In this document: positions 25,425-34,449 of the stretch, piece after piece
How the letters are laid out: every line of letters starts with the position of its first letter
Position numbering within the stretch: position 1 is the first letter of the stretch
Assembly (NCBI GenBank): GCA_963785765.1
Contig: CAWAWM010000004.1
Location: 1,488,001 to 1,552,000, forward strand
From: DATBGO01 sp963785765
GTDB lineage: Bacteria > Actinomycetota > Actinomycetes > Streptosporangiales > Streptosporangiaceae
DNA: 64,000 nucleotides
Reading direction: 5' to 3'
Notes under the pieces: generated by a model
Seen by the model: the letters and a program-made list of their open reading frames with translations, nothing else
The model's database searches: none
Told to the model about the DNA's origin: nothing
Translations under genes and position numbers: made by a program

Positions 25425-26111
25425 GTGGCGTCAGGTACCGGTCTGAGCAGGCACCACCGGGCCCCGCTGAGCCGGGAGCGCGTGCTTCTCGAAGCGGTCG
25501 CCGTGGCCGACGAGGCCGGCCTGGGCTCGCTGACCATGCGCAGGCTCGCGGACCGGCTGCACGTCGAGCCGATGTCGCTCTACTACCACGTGGCCGGCAA
25601 GGACGAGATTTTCGACGGCATGGTCGATCTCGTCTTCGCCGAGGTCGAGCTGCCCCCGGCGGGCGCCGAGTGGAAGACGGCCATGCGCGACCGGGCCGCC
25701 TCCGCGCGCGCCGCGCTGCGGCGGCACCCCTGGGCCATCGGGCTGATGGACTCGCGGCTGAACGCTGGCCCGGCAACGCTGCGGCACCACGATGCGGTCA
25801 TCGGCTGCTTGCGGGGGGCCGGCTTCTCCATCGAGCTGGCGGCCCATGCGATCTCGGCCATCGACAGCTACCTCTACGGTTTCGCGCGGCAAGAACTCAG
25901 CCTGCCCTTCAGCAGCCCTGAGGAAACCGCGGAGATGGCCGTGACCTTCCTCGAGCAGTTCCCCGCCGAGGCTTTCCCCCACCTCGCCGAGCTGACGACC
26001 CAGCACGTCCTGCAGCCGGGCTATGACTACGGCGACGAGTTCGAGTTCGGGCTGGACCTGATCCTCGACGGACTCGAGCAGGCCCGCGCGCGACAGCGGA
26101 AGGCCCGCTGA
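25425..26111 (+). CDS. TetR family regulator (TetR_C_1 type)
   Basis: The 228-residue regulator has its DNA-binding domain at residues 13-65 (LSRERVLLEAVAVADEAGLG, LTMRRLADRLHVEPMSLYYH). The C-terminal domain is like that of tetracycline repressors (MRDRAASARAALRRHPWAIG, IGCLRGAGFSIELAAHAISA and a final DLILDGLEQARA). Proteins of this subgroup usually control a divergent membrane protein, here DUF4386. The TTACCTTA operators should be its target. GTG 25425 is preceded by GGAGGAGGACGAGG. The ligand is unknown. Confidence 0.85.
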   Translation: MASGTGLSRHHRAPLSRERVLLEAVAVADEAGLGSLTMRRLADRLHVEPMSLYYHVAGKDEIFDGMVDLVFAEVELPPAGAEWKTAMRDRAASARAALRRHPWAIGLMDSRLNAGPATLRHHDAVIGCLRGAGFSIELAAHAISAIDSYLYGFARQELSLPFSSPEETAEMAVTFLEQFPAEAFPHLAELTTQHVLQPGYDYGDEFEFGLDLILDGLEQARARQRKAR

Positions 26112-26119
26112 AGCCCGCA

Positions 26120-26264
26120 GGGTTCTATAACCCCGTCATAGTCTTTGACCTGCGACCTCGCGGCTGGCCGACGGTGGTCATGATGCTCGCTGGCACTCGT
26201 TGATCAGTCCGCCCAGAACCCTCCGCCGCCGTATTCCCGCCGTTGCCAAGCCGGTGATCACGGC
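26120..26264 (-). mobile_element. 3' end of an integrase-type transposase (copy 2 of 2)
   Basis: This is the second copy of the segment at 2174-2319. The minus strand encodes RRRRVLGGLINECQRAS with its stop at 26178-26180. The same outer sequence (ATAACCCCGTCAT, TTTGACCTGCGAC) lies beyond it. Both copies sit directly downstream of an intact gene and both have lost the rest of the element, so they mark old insertion ends. Confidence 0.7.
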
Positions 26265-26376
26265 AGCTCCAGCGCCGCGCTCTCGCCGCCCGAAGCGGCG
26301 CCCAGCAGCTCCTCGACCAGCCGCTCATCCAGCACGTCGACCACGTCGACCGGACACGACGGTGGGCGACACGTCC

Positions 26377-27612
26377 TCACTCCGCGCGGGGCGGTCGGTA
26401 GTCCGGGGGCTTCTCGCCGGCCGCCTTGTGCAGCTCATCGATGAGGCGGTCGACGTCCGATCTGTTGTTGAAGAAGTGGCAGGACACCCGGATCCCGCCG
26501 ATATTCGACGTAAACCTCATCGCGACGTACACGCCGCGCTCGTGGAGCCTTCGCAGGAGCTGGTTCTCTTCACCGAGCGAGGCGTAGAACCGGAAGACAA
26601 CCATCCCGGACCTGTGCTCCACGTCCCGGTGGGTCACGAGGAACGCGCCGGCCGACTCGAGCTGGTCCATGAGATAGCTAGTCAGTTCCCTGGCGTGCTG
26701 CTCGATCGCGCCGATACCGACAGCGTTGACGATCTTGAGGCTCTCGCCGAGAGCGATGGCACCGAGGTAGTTCGACGTGCCCGCGATCTCGAACCGCTTG
26801 GCCGACCGCTGGAAGGTCCAGTCCGCTACCGGAGTGATGCCCGGCGTCCCGAAGTAGGTGCCCCAGCCACCCTCCGGTTCCTCGAGTGCCAAGTAGCCCC
26901 ACATCTTCGGTTCTATCGTCGGCAGCAGCCGTCTGTTGATGTAAAGGATTCCGCAGCCGAACGGCGCGTTGAGCCACTTGTGCCCGCCGGCGACCATCAT
27001 GTCTATGTGGCATGCCTTGGTGTCGAGGTCGACGATCCCCACGTGGTGCACGGCATCGACGACGAACCACATGCCTCGCTCCTGGCACAGCCGGCCGAAG
27101 GCCTCGAGGTCGGCCTTCCACCCGTTGCACCACTGCACCGAGCTCAGCACGATCATCTTCGTGCTGTCGTCGACCGCCCTCTCGAAGTCGGCCGCCTCGA
27201 TGCGACCGTAGTCGCTCGGGACCACCCTGACCGTGATCCCTCGGTCCTTCCGCATCGTCCACGGGATGGCGACCTGAAGGAACTCCAGATCCGAGGTGAG
27301 GACTGTCGACCCCTCGGGCATCTCCAGGCACATGGCTGCCACGTTCAGCCCGTACGTCGTGCTCTCCACAAGCGCGATCTCTTCGACGTCGGCGTTGAGC
27401 AGCCGCGCGGCCTCGTGCACCGGCTCGACCCGCCGCGTGTCCATAGCGACGTGATAAGCGCTCGACGACTCCTGTGGGCAGATCTCGCACATCTCGATGA
27501 ACTCGATGAGCACCCTCTTCGCCGACTGCGGGATGATGCTGCAGCACGCTGCGTCCAGAAATGCCTTGGTCTCCAGGCCCCGCCACTGCGCCCGAGCTTC
27601 ACTCAGTTCCAC
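26377..27612 (-). CDS. class V aminotransferase family PLP enzyme
   Basis: The 411-residue enzyme is of fold-type I, class V (isopenicillin-N-epimerase/cysteine-desulfurase-like). The PLP lysine is in GGHKWLNAPFGCGILY near residue 218; the Asp pairing with the pyridine nitrogen is in WFVVDAVHHVG near 195. STTYGLNVAA near 84-93 is the phosphate-binding turn. The first residues (LETKAFLDAACCSIIP) match the family start. No substrate can be assigned. The GC content and codon use look slightly lower than those of flanking genes, and no pathway partner is nearby, so horizontal acquisition is possible. A GGAAAGGAGCACCT site precedes ATG 27612. Confidence 0.85.
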   Translation of the reverse strand: MELSEARAQWRGLETKAFLDAACCSIIPQSAKRVLIEFIEMCEICPQESSSAYHVAMDTRRVEPVHEAARLLNADVEEIALVESTTYGLNVAAMCLEMPEGSTVLTSDLEFLQVAIPWTMRKDRGITVRVVPSDYGRIEAADFERAVDDSTKMIVLSSVQWCNGWKADLEAFGRLCQERGMWFVVDAVHHVGIVDLDTKACHIDMMVAGGHKWLNAPFGCGILYINRRLLPTIEPKMWGYLALEEPEGGWGTYFGTPGITPVADWTFQRSAKRFEIAGTSNYLGAIALGESLKIVNAVGIGAIEQHARELTSYLMDQLESAGAFLVTHRDVEHRSGMVVFRFYASLGEENQLLRRLHERGVYVAMRFTSNIGGIRVSCHFFNNRSDVDRLIDELHKAAGEKPPDYRPPRAE

Positions 27613-28753
27613 AGGTGCTCCTTTCCGCCGTTACCTGTGCGGTCGCCCGGGGCGGGGTCCGCCCTGATCATGGCGCACCAGATCGACCTGTTCTGCGTGC
27701 CTCAAATGAGATGCCTTGAGGCCGACCATAGCGCCGGCCCCGCCGCCCGCCGCCGCGCCCGCACACCGATGAACCTGCGGCCAGCTCCCGCCAACTCGCT
27801 GCTGCCCCCGGGTCCTTGCCCCGGGACCAGCCTCCAAAGAATGAGCGGCCGCACCCCAGCCGGGGCACCCGATCACGCATCATGTCGCCGGAGCCAGGCA
27901 GAACGCTCCGCGCACCGAGATAAGTCTGGGCGCCCGGCACGGCGGGAAGTCGAGCACGCCCAGAACAGGAGCATCCCCGATGACCTGACCACTCCACCCC
28001 AGCCGCTTCCTCGCCGCGCGATGATCGGGAGCTATGAGAAAGCAACGGAGACAACCAGTCAACCCCAGCCGCAATCCAGCCGTCGCTCGGCTTGACCGGA
28101 CCGGGCCTCACAGATAAGCGGGGCAAGCCCACTCCCTGACTTCTGCCCATCACCCAGGGTGCTGCTGGCCATCGACCTAGCCGGAGGCCGACCTCGGACC
28201 AGCCCGGTGTGAGTGATCTGCAGGAGGTCACAGTCGGTCGCAGCCGAGGTGCTTGTGGATCTAGCGCTACGGCCCGCCCGGCAGCTACAGCATGCTTGAC
28301 CTGACGCGCCATATGGGGCATGAGCGAGTGTTGCAGTGCAAGCTAGTCAAGTGGCAAGAAGCCCCTCGAACGCCGTCGTAGGCCGACTTGGAGTACAAGA
28401 TCCACGTTGATCCTTTGGCACTCAATTAGGCCGTCCAGGTCAAAGCCGCCATGGTGGGCCGACTTATCTGGCGCTGGGCACACGGCATCCCTTTAGCCGC
28501 CCGCATAGCCGTTCTACGCGCCCGGCAATCTCTTAGCGTGCTTTCGGCGGGCACACCAGCAAGCGTAACGCGTGCATCTGGGTTAGCCCGCGGCAGGTAT
28601 CAACTCTGGGTCTGCGGAGACGTTATCGCCAGCGTACCCGCTGGCGCGACGCTCGCAGGTGCCTGAATGGCGCCGCGACCACAGGGGTGAACGGCGCGAT
28701 CATCCGTAACTGACGTCCCAGGCAGAGGATCGGCCCGTGCTGAATTCTGGTGA
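27613..28753. other. gene-free stretch of about 1.1 kb
   Basis: No frame has a recognisable domain, and the open frames are low-complexity antisense-like sequence. The interval between the aminotransferase and the next secreted protein looks like decayed DNA. I see no strong terminator, repeat or operator in it. Confidence 0.4.
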
Positions 28754-29371
28754 TCACGTAGAGTTCTTCCAGACCGTGATCGTTAGGTTGACATTATTGA
28801 CCGACGCGCTCACAGCCGTGACCACGGCGCCGACGATATAGCCCGTCGTCTCGATAATGCAGAAGGCGCTTCCCGTTGTCGGAACAATCTGACCACTGAA
28901 GTTCGTGGTGCCCTTGCATTGCCGGTAGGTCGGGGTGGTGCCGTCCGGGAGCAGGACCATCTGGTCGTTCCCGCCCGCGCCGATGCGGGAGTAGGTCTTG
29001 ACGAGGTCGCCGGTGCCGTCCGCGGAGTACTGCGATTGTGTGGGCTTGGCCGGGCCCAGCGGGACTCCGTAGTTCCCGGCCAGGTCAACGGTGTAGGAGT
29101 CGAGATCCTTGCCGACGGCGGATGCTGGCGGAGAAGAAGATCCCGTGCTCGTCGTAGGGCTGGCCGGAACAGTGACGGTCACGGTTGGGCTGGGCCGTGG
29201 CTGGCCGGTTGCCCGTCCGGCGAAGAAACCAGCCCCCGTAAGCGCGACGATCAGCGCTGCTAACGCGCTGATCCAGGCCGGCCCGAGCTCGCCGAGCCGC
29301 GCGAAGAAACCACGTTGAGTGCCCTGTCTGCTATCGCTCACGTCGACTTTCAACTCCATCTCAGATATCAC
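28754..29371 (-). CDS. single-pass membrane protein with secreted C-terminal domain
   Basis: The protein has about 205 residues. The start is either ATG 29371 or an internal ATG at 29359. A transmembrane helix lies at about 31-50 (AWISALAALIVALTGAGFFAG), followed by a Pro/Thr/Ser-rich linker. The exported domain has two cysteines (YRQCKG and SAFCIIETTG) that may form a disulfide, and ends NVNLTITVWKNST. I recognise no family. The layout is common in actinobacterial cell-surface proteins. The neighbouring lipoprotein gene runs in the same direction. Confidence 0.6.
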   Translation of the reverse strand: MISEMELKVDVSDSRQGTQRGFFARLGELGPAWISALAALIVALTGAGFFAGRATGQPRPSPTVTVTVPASPTTSTGSSSPPASAVGKDLDSYTVDLAGNYGVPLGPAKPTQSQYSADGTGDLVKTYSRIGAGGNDQMVLLPDGTTPTYRQCKGTTNFSGQIVPTTGSAFCIIETTGYIVGAVVTAVSASVNNVNLTITVWKNST

Positions 29372-29496
29372 GTGCCGCTATGTTCTGTACCGCCCTGGGG
29401 CCGTCGAGCGGCGGCACTGCATGGACCGGCCGAGGTCTTCGGGCATCGCGGGGTTACCAAGGACAGAACGCCGCAATTGTGCGTTCGGGGATCGCT

Positions 29497-30000
29497 TCAG
29501 CCCTCGCGAACGAGAGAGACGGGGGGCTGAGTGAACGTGGTGCCGCAGTCCTTCCCGACCGCTTGAAGATCGGAGTAGAACGCCGAAGGGGGCGTGGTCT
29601 GTCCCCCCTCGGTCTCGCCGGTTGTGATGAGGCCGGCGTCTATCCCCAAGTCGGCGAGGTCATTTCCCAGCTGGCCCGAGCCAGTGATCTTGACGAGAGC
29701 ATCCGACAGAGCGTGTAGCGGGGTTTCATCGGTCCCCGTCTCGCTCTCCGGAGGAGCGTATCCGGCCAGGAATTTCTTGTATGCCGCCGCGAAGGCGGCG
29801 CAGACGGCGCTGTTGCTTCCGCCTAGGGCGCTCGCGCCTGAGGCTGCGGCAGAGTTACCGCTTCCGCTGGAGGCACTCCTGCCCGAGGTTGCGGCGGACG
29901 GTGAACCGCCTCCGCCGCAACCGGCCAGCGCCAGGCATGCACCGACCGCCAGCACCACGACTGAGGTGCTCAGTCGTATGACATGATTCTTCCGTAACAT
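29497..30000 (-). CDS. lipoprotein of unknown function
   Basis: The protein has 167 residues from ATG 30000. The signal peptide VVVLAVGACLALAGC gives a lipidated Cys near residue 28, followed by a Gly/Ser-rich spacer of about 40 residues. The mature domain is helical (SAVCAAFAAAYKKFLAGYAP, LHALSDALVKITGSG, NDLADLGIDAGLI). It has two cysteines, one in AVCAAF and one in GKDCGTTF, that could pair. A paralogous style of protein lies downstream. The family is not recognised; a role in the envelope is inferred from the lipobox alone. Confidence 0.65.
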   Translation of the reverse strand: MLRKNHVIRLSTSVVVLAVGACLALAGCGGGGSPSAATSGRSASSGSGNSAAASGASALGGSNSAVCAAFAAAYKKFLAGYAPPESETGTDETPLHALSDALVKITGSGQLGNDLADLGIDAGLITTGETEGGQTTPPSAFYSDLQAVGKDCGTTFTQPPVSLVREG

Positions 30001-30118
30001 CCCGCCCCTTATCGATCTTTGATCCCTTAACATCAGACTTGCTAGATCCCCGCGGAAAGTCTACATCGGGCAGTGCGAGAGCAGCACTTTGTTGTGATAA
30101 ATTGCTAATAATGGCCGT

Positions 30119-30134
30119 TGGCGCCTCAGCGCCA
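30119..30134. other. small perfect hairpin
   Basis: TGGCGC-ctca-GCGCCA forms a 6-bp perfect stem in the gene-poor DNA upstream of the lipoprotein gene. It lacks a following T-run on either strand, so it is not a convincing terminator. Confidence 0.3.
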
Positions 30135-30270
30135 CGCGTCAGCCTGCGTCGCGGGCTTGGTAGCTAGCCTCTGGGCCCCTGACCGAGCCCGAATGAGACT
30201 AAAAGGACAGTGGGCAGGACGACAGGCTCACGTACGACTTCCGGCGGTCCAGCATCTTGCCTAGTCAAAG

Positions 30271-30325
30271 TGGCGGAGGATAGGAGATCGAACTCCTGAG
30301 GGGTTGCCCCAGCACTCTTTCCAAG
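30271..30325 (-). pseudogene. 3' half of tRNA-Ser(GGA), probable attachment-site remnant
   Basis: On the minus strand the sequence holds an anticodon loop CTTGGAAAG (GGA anticodon at 30320-30322), a variable arm with stem GGGG-caa-CCCC, a perfect T-arm (AGGAG-TTCGATC-TCCT) and a 3' acceptor ATCCTCCGCCA. The 5' acceptor strand, the D-arm and the 5' anticodon stem are not recognisable. A 3' tRNA half without its 5' half is what integrative elements leave at an attachment site. An integrase remnant lies 2.1 kb away at 32456-33060. Confidence 0.6.
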
Positions 30326-30620
30326 TCTCCACGTCCGGTCCGCTATAGCCCAGGGATGGCTATGACCCGGGTATGGTGCAGACTACGGTCGCGCTTTCCC
30401 GCCGCGTTAGCCTGGCACGTGGTACGTGTCGACAGGCAAAAATGACCATTATCGCCATAGTTAACAACATAAGGTCAGCGCATTACTATACGGCAGGCAA
30501 CGCCCGCTATTCGGCAGATTCAGGCGACACGGATGCACAGGATGCCGGATGTATGCGTCCCAGAGGATGAGCGCAGGGAAGCTGTCAACGGCCGGAACGA
30601 TCGGTTGCGGCGGTGTGCGC

Positions 30621-30896
30621 TCAGTGATCGTCCTCCGGGCGCAGCCGCCACTGGCTGTAGTCGGTCAAGACGAGGTGAGGCATCCTGGCTGGGCACCAGA
30701 ACTGTCGTGTCAGCTCCCACCGGTCATCGTCAGCGGGGTCGAGTCCAAGTCGCTCCTTAGTCTCCTGGCGGAAGGCGCCCGGGTCGCCGCCGTTGTAGAA
30801 CGGCAACTGCCCGTCCGGGTTCAGCTCGGCCATGATCGCATGCGTGATCGCGAACGACTCACCGTCGGCCATCACCACGTCCCTCAGCGCGATCAC
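30621..30896 (-). CDS. small conserved hypothetical protein
   Basis: The 91-residue protein contains FAITHAIMAELNPDG, PFYNGGDPGAFRQETKERLG and a Trp-rich end (RWELTRQFWCPARMP, YSQWRLRPED). It looks like a genuine soluble protein because its composition is balanced and it ends with a polar tail. The start is GTG 30896 or one of the next GTG/ATG codons. I recognise no function. It sits in relic-rich DNA with no partner in the same orientation. Confidence 0.45.
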   Translation of the reverse strand: MIALRDVVMADGESFAITHAIMAELNPDGQLPFYNGGDPGAFRQETKERLGLDPADDDRWELTRQFWCPARMPHLVLTDYSQWRLRPEDDH

Positions 30897-31077
30897 CTGC
30901 CGGTGTGCCCCCCACGGCCGCGAACCCGTACCGCCCGGCCGCTGCGACCTCCAGCACCCCGTCTGCTGCTGAGCCCTGCCGTGCGCACTGCGTCGCCCGG
31001 TGGCTGTCCAAGGCCGTGAACTGGATCATCCACTGCCCCGGCCGGTACTCACGCTCGCCGGTGTCCTGGCCATGTGC

Positions 31078-31446
31078 CTGCCGCCTTTAGGCAACTGGAG
31101 GCCAATCTGGCCCGTGTCAGCGCCGAGAAGGCTGCGGCCGAAGCAGGCGCCTGCAGGCCGAGACAACACAACTGGCAGCCCTGAATGCGCTCGCGCAGCG
31201 AGCCGCCCAGAGGGTCGGCAGCTGTCCGAGCTGCAGCCATCAGATCACCGGTCACGACCTGCTAGCCACCGGTCAGTGCGGGACGTGCGGCCGCTACGGC
31301 TGGGCGAGTGAGCTGGACCTGATGGTCCGGCTGGCCGGCCTGCGGCTGCGGGAGCGCTACCAGGACTGGGACCGCGGCCCGTTCACCGGGCAGAGCCAGG
31401 ACCACATCTCGGTCTACGAGGTGGTCACCGCAGCGCCTGCCGGATG
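31078..31446 (+). pseudogene. zinc-ribbon protein, frameshifted
   Basis: A first frame gives FRQLEANLARVSAEKAAAEA, the start of a helical coiled region. After a shift near 31160 the second frame gives ALNALAQRAAQRVGSCPSCS, then CGTCGRYGW and RYQDWDRGPFTGQ to the stop at 31446. The C-x-x-C pairs (CPSC, CGTC), 21 residues apart, suggest a zinc ribbon. The end overlaps the opposite hydrolase gene by about 20 bp. The break and the missing N-terminus mark it as a remnant. The function is unknown. Confidence 0.45.
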
Positions 31447-32129
31447 AACGTGGCCACGGCGACCGGCTTCGCGATGAACGCTGTGTGCGAGCCGTCAATG
31501 GTGTCGGTCGTGGCGCCCATCCGCTGCGCCATGAACCGTTCCGCGTCCGGCGAGATCGCGTTGTCGTGCTCGGAGACCAGGAACCAGGACGGCTTGCTCT
31601 TCCAGCCCGCCGCGGTGGCGTTCTCGTTGAGCGCCGCGACCGCGAGCGGGCGCTGGGTCGCGAACATGACATCGGCCATGTCCACTGGCACGTCGGCGCA
31701 GAACGTCTCCCGGAACTGGTCCTTCTGGACGTACAGGTCGGGACCGCCCGCGGCGCCGGGCGCGTCGTAGGGGGTCGGGGCGACCGTCTTGGCGAGCAGG
31801 GGTGGCGGGAACGGCTGCTGCACGCTCGCGCAGCTCTCGCCCACCTCCAGCCCGAACGCCGCCAGAAAGACCAGGCCGGTCACGTTCTCCAGGCCGGCGG
31901 ACGCCTGGGTGATCACGGCGCCCCCGTAGGAATGCCCGACCAGCACGACCGGGCCGTCGATGGCCTTGACCACGTCGCTGACGACGCTGGCGTCGAAGGC
32001 GACGCCTCGCAACGGGTTCGGCGGGGCGAGCACCGTGTGGCCGGCGCTCTCGAGCTCGCGGATCACTCCCGCGAACCCGGATGCGTCGGCGAAGGCGCCG
32101 TGGACCAGGACGACGGTGGGACCAGACAT
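31425..32129 (-). CDS. alpha/beta hydrolase
   Basis: The 234-residue hydrolase starts with the first strand and oxyanion loop VVLVHGAFADASGFAGV. The nucleophile elbow GHSYGGA puts Ser at about residue 69. The acid is probably the Asp in SEHDNAISPDAERF, and the catalytic His is in GSHTAFIAKP near the C-terminus. The fold and length match small esterase or haloperoxidase-like hydrolases common in actinobacteria. The substrate is not predictable. A ribosome site GAGGAGAAC lies in front of ATG 32129. The gene stands alone in a relic-rich region. Confidence 0.85.
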   Translation of the reverse strand: MSGPTVVLVHGAFADASGFAGVIRELESAGHTVLAPPNPLRGVAFDASVVSDVVKAIDGPVVLVGHSYGGAVITQASAGLENVTGLVFLAAFGLEVGESCASVQQPFPPPLLAKTVAPTPYDAPGAAGGPDLYVQKDQFRETFCADVPVDMADVMFATQRPLAVAALNENATAAGWKSKPSWFLVSEHDNAISPDAERFMAQRMGATTDTIDGSHTAFIAKPVAVATFIRQALR

Positions 32130-32455
32130 GGAGTTCTCCTCAAGATTGGTGAGGTGACCCCAGCGACGTTACGTCACCGGACCTGAGCGAGTCGGCCCAG
32201 GGGTGCGCCGCCCGGCGCGTAACCGGTTGCTCTGTGCCGCTCAGCTGCCATGCGACCACCACCTGCAAGCGGTACCGAGTCGGCAGGCAGGCCGCCTCAG
32301 GATTGGGTCAAGCGCCTGGCCCGCCAGCTACGACGAGATTACCGATAGCGAATATGCATGCTGATCAGCGCATAGGCATGTGCAAGAGCAACGTCCTCTA
32401 TTCGGCAAATGCCGGGCATCTCCTGTGGCCTGAGCTTCAGGAGACACGGGCTCAG

Positions 32456-33060
32456 TCAGGTACCGGAGGCCATGTAGACAGCCAGGATGTAGTTCTGGTG
32501 GCGGTCGAGGTTCTTGCGCGCCCGGTCGTACCGCATGGTTGTCCTCGGGTCGGCGTGCCGGGCGGCAATCTGGACGTCGCGCAGGTCCACGTCGGCCCGC
32601 GAGTGCGAGCGCCGATCGCCTCGTCGACGGCCCGGCCGACCGCTGGAGGCAGCGGGGTCAGGACGATCTTGGTTCCTTTGCTGCAGACGCGCAGTACCCG
32701 GTGGCCGTGCTCCTCACTGAGGTCAGTGATGTCGGCACAGGTTGCTTCGAAGATCCGCAGGCCCAGCAGGCCCAGCATGGCGACGAGGGCGAAATCACTG
32801 GGACGGCCAGACTGGCAGGCTGCGGTTTAACAGTGCCTCGAACAGCAGGTGAGTGAACCCCAGCGTGGGTGACTGCGCTGGGACCGCGGGGCGGCGGACG
32901 TGCTCGGCGGGTGAATGCTCCAGCAGGCCGTCGATCACGCAGGTCCGGTAGAACCCAGCAGTGACCGAGAAGCGGCGCGACACCGTGGAGGGCTTGAACC
33001 GGCGGACCTCCTGCCCAGATCATTAAGCCGGCGAGCAAGCTGGTTATCCTCGTCAGACCG
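32456..33060 (-). pseudogene. tyrosine recombinase (integrase) remnant
   Basis: Minus-strand frames carry, in order, an N-terminal SAM-like core-binding part (RRFSVTAGFYRTCVIDGLLE, HSPAEHVRRP), the first catalytic block with arginine (LVAMLGLLGLRIFEA) and KGTKIVLTPLPPAVGRAVDE. After a deletion of the H-x-L-R-H segment comes the last block QIAARHADPRTTMRYDRARK, with the tyrosine, ending VYMASGT with stop 32456-32458. Two frameshifts and the deletion make it inactive. It lies 2.1 kb from a tRNA-Ser 3' remnant, so the two probably belong to the same lost integrative element. Confidence 0.7.
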
Positions 33061-33099
33061 GCGCATGTAATCGTTCCGACGTTTGGCTGAGGAACGGGG

Positions 33100-33357
33100 A
33101 TGGCCAGGGTTGTCATGCAGGCGGTCGTGTCGGTGGACGGCTACATCGCCTATCCCGATGACACGGTCGGGCCGCTGTTCGACTGGTACGGCAACGGAGA
33201 TACCGAGGTGTCCGCCAGGGTAAGCGGCTGGACGTTCCATGTCTCGCAGACGTCCGCGGCCTATGTCCAGCCCTTCTGGGACGCCATCAAGGTGACGGTG
33301 ATCGGCCGTCACCTGTTCGACACCACAAATGGCTGGGACGGCGACCCGGCCGCCTGA
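33100..33357 (+). pseudogene. truncated DHFR/RibD-C-like protein
   Basis: The 85-residue frame is the N-terminal third of a bacterial bifunctional deaminase-reductase C-terminal (DHFR-like) family protein: VVMQAVVSVDGYIAYPDD, FDWYGNGDTEV and VTVIGRHLFDTTNGW. A family member has about 180-200 residues, and this frame stops shortly after GWDGDP. The downstream sequence belongs to a different fold (a PNPOx-like tail). The junction shows that two gene fragments were fused. Confidence 0.65.
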
Positions 33358-33386
33358 CAAGTCCCTCCCCTCAGGCCGAGATCACG

Positions 33387-33668
33387 ATGCGCGGTACCGT
33401 GCGAGCCGAGACTGGCGATGAGGTACAGCGGCGCTACGCTGCAGCGGTCGGTGCTCATCTGGGCTGGCAGCCTGTCCCTGGCGGATTCGCGCTGTTCGCC
33501 GTCGACATCAACGACGTCACTTACATCGGGCATGATGCGCGCAGCAGCGCCCAGCATGTAGCACGCTGCCCAGCCGGGGAAGAGTACTTGCGCCCTTTCC
33601 TGACACCGACCAGCCTTGGTCCGCCCCAGCCGATCAGGCGGTTGCTGGCCCAGCAGGCCGAAGATTAA
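33387..33668 (+). pseudogene. C-terminal fragment of a PNPOx-like protein
   Basis: The 93-residue frame reads LRGTVRAETGDEVQRRYA (by alternate first residues), LGWQPVPGGFALFAVDINDV and TYIGHDARSSAQHVARCPAG, ending with PTSLGPPQPIRRLL. This is the C-terminal half of pyridoxamine-oxidase-like proteins of actinobacteria. The N-terminal barrel strands are missing and are replaced by the truncated DHFR-like fragment at 33100-33357. It is probably not functional. Confidence 0.5.
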
Positions 33669-33754
33669 CGCAAACCACGCACGGCAGATAGCGCACTCCC
33701 AGCGGCATATGCGGACGACCCGGCGGCTGGTATCAACAGTGATACCATGTTGGC

Positions 33755-33958
33755 ATGGCGATGACTTTGCGGCTCAGCGACGCTGAGGCTCGGGCGCTGC
33801 GCCGACGGGCGGAGCATGAGGGCCGCCCAATGCAGGAAGTGGCCCGCCAGGCCATTCGCGAATATGTAGAAGGCCACAGCCGCGCCGAGCTGCTCGACCG
33901 CGTTCTTGACGAGGAACTGCCCCGCTACGCCGAGGCGCTGGAGCGGCTTGCGCAGTGA
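33755..33958 (+). CDS. ribbon-helix-helix antitoxin
   Basis: The 67-residue protein has the CopG/Arc ribbon-helix-helix pattern: a beta strand AMTLRLSDAEARALRRRAEH, then GRPMQEVARQAIREYVEGH as the second helix. A C-terminal helix (RAELLDRVLDEELPRYAEAL) should cover the toxin. Its stop overlaps the toxin start (GTGA). It would repress the operon and neutralise Doc. An AT-rich element GTGATACCATG is just upstream, a possible autoregulatory site. Confidence 0.85.
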   Translation: MAMTLRLSDAEARALRRRAEHEGRPMQEVARQAIREYVEGHSRAELLDRVLDEELPRYAEALERLAQ

Positions 33959-34335
33959 TCTACCTGACGCTGCCCGAGTTACTGCATATTGCCGCGCGAG
34001 TCCTGGGCAGCGATCCGCCCATCCGCGACGCCGGACTGCTGGAATCAGCTGTCGCGCGTCCGCAGGCCACAGCCTTCGGAGCGGACGCCTACCCTGATCT
34101 GGACAGCAAGGCAGCTGCCTTGCTGCAGTCGCTGGCAAGAAATCATGCTCTGGTGGATGGCAACAAGCGGCTCGCCCTGGCCGCGGTTATCGCTTTCTAT
34201 GGCGTTAACGGGCGGCGTCTGACGCTCACCAATGACGAGGCCCACGACTTCGTCATCGATGTCGCAACCGGTCATCTCGACTCGGTCGAGAAGATAACCA
34301 CACGACTGAGGAACGCCACCGAACCCCGTCCGTGA
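33955..34335 (+). CDS. doc: Doc-type toxin of the Fic/Doc family
   Basis: The 126-residue Fic-fold protein is of Doc length. The Fic motif HALVDGNKRLALAAVIAF holds the catalytic His (residue 64), Asp, Asn, Lys and Arg in H-x-x-x-D-G-N-K-R, the Doc variant. An N-terminal PPIRDAGLLESAVARPQAT is also typical. Doc phosphorylates elongation factor Tu and so blocks translation. The overlap with the antitoxin gene (GTGA) couples the pair. Doc is usually paired with a Phd fold; here it is paired with RHH, a known but less common combination. No frameshift is seen, so it appears functional. Confidence 0.85.
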   Translation: MIYLTLPELLHIAARVLGSDPPIRDAGLLESAVARPQATAFGADAYPDLDSKAAALLQSLARNHALVDGNKRLALAAVIAFYGVNGRRLTLTNDEAHDFVIDVATGHLDSVEKITTRLRNATEPRP

Positions 34336-34449
34336 CAAGGCGGCCCACACGCCGACCCGCGGCAAGGTAGTGCGTTGTTCCCCGCGTGGCGATCCACCGG
34401 GGAGTCGGCGTGGCCGCGAAGCGCCGCTGGGCTGCTGCTACCGCGCCCA

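Noticed and set aside
26200..28095. A 631-codon open frame on the plus strand opposite the class V aminotransferase
   Set aside because: It is the shadow of the real minus-strand enzyme, whose catalytic motifs are clear, and it has no domain of its own.
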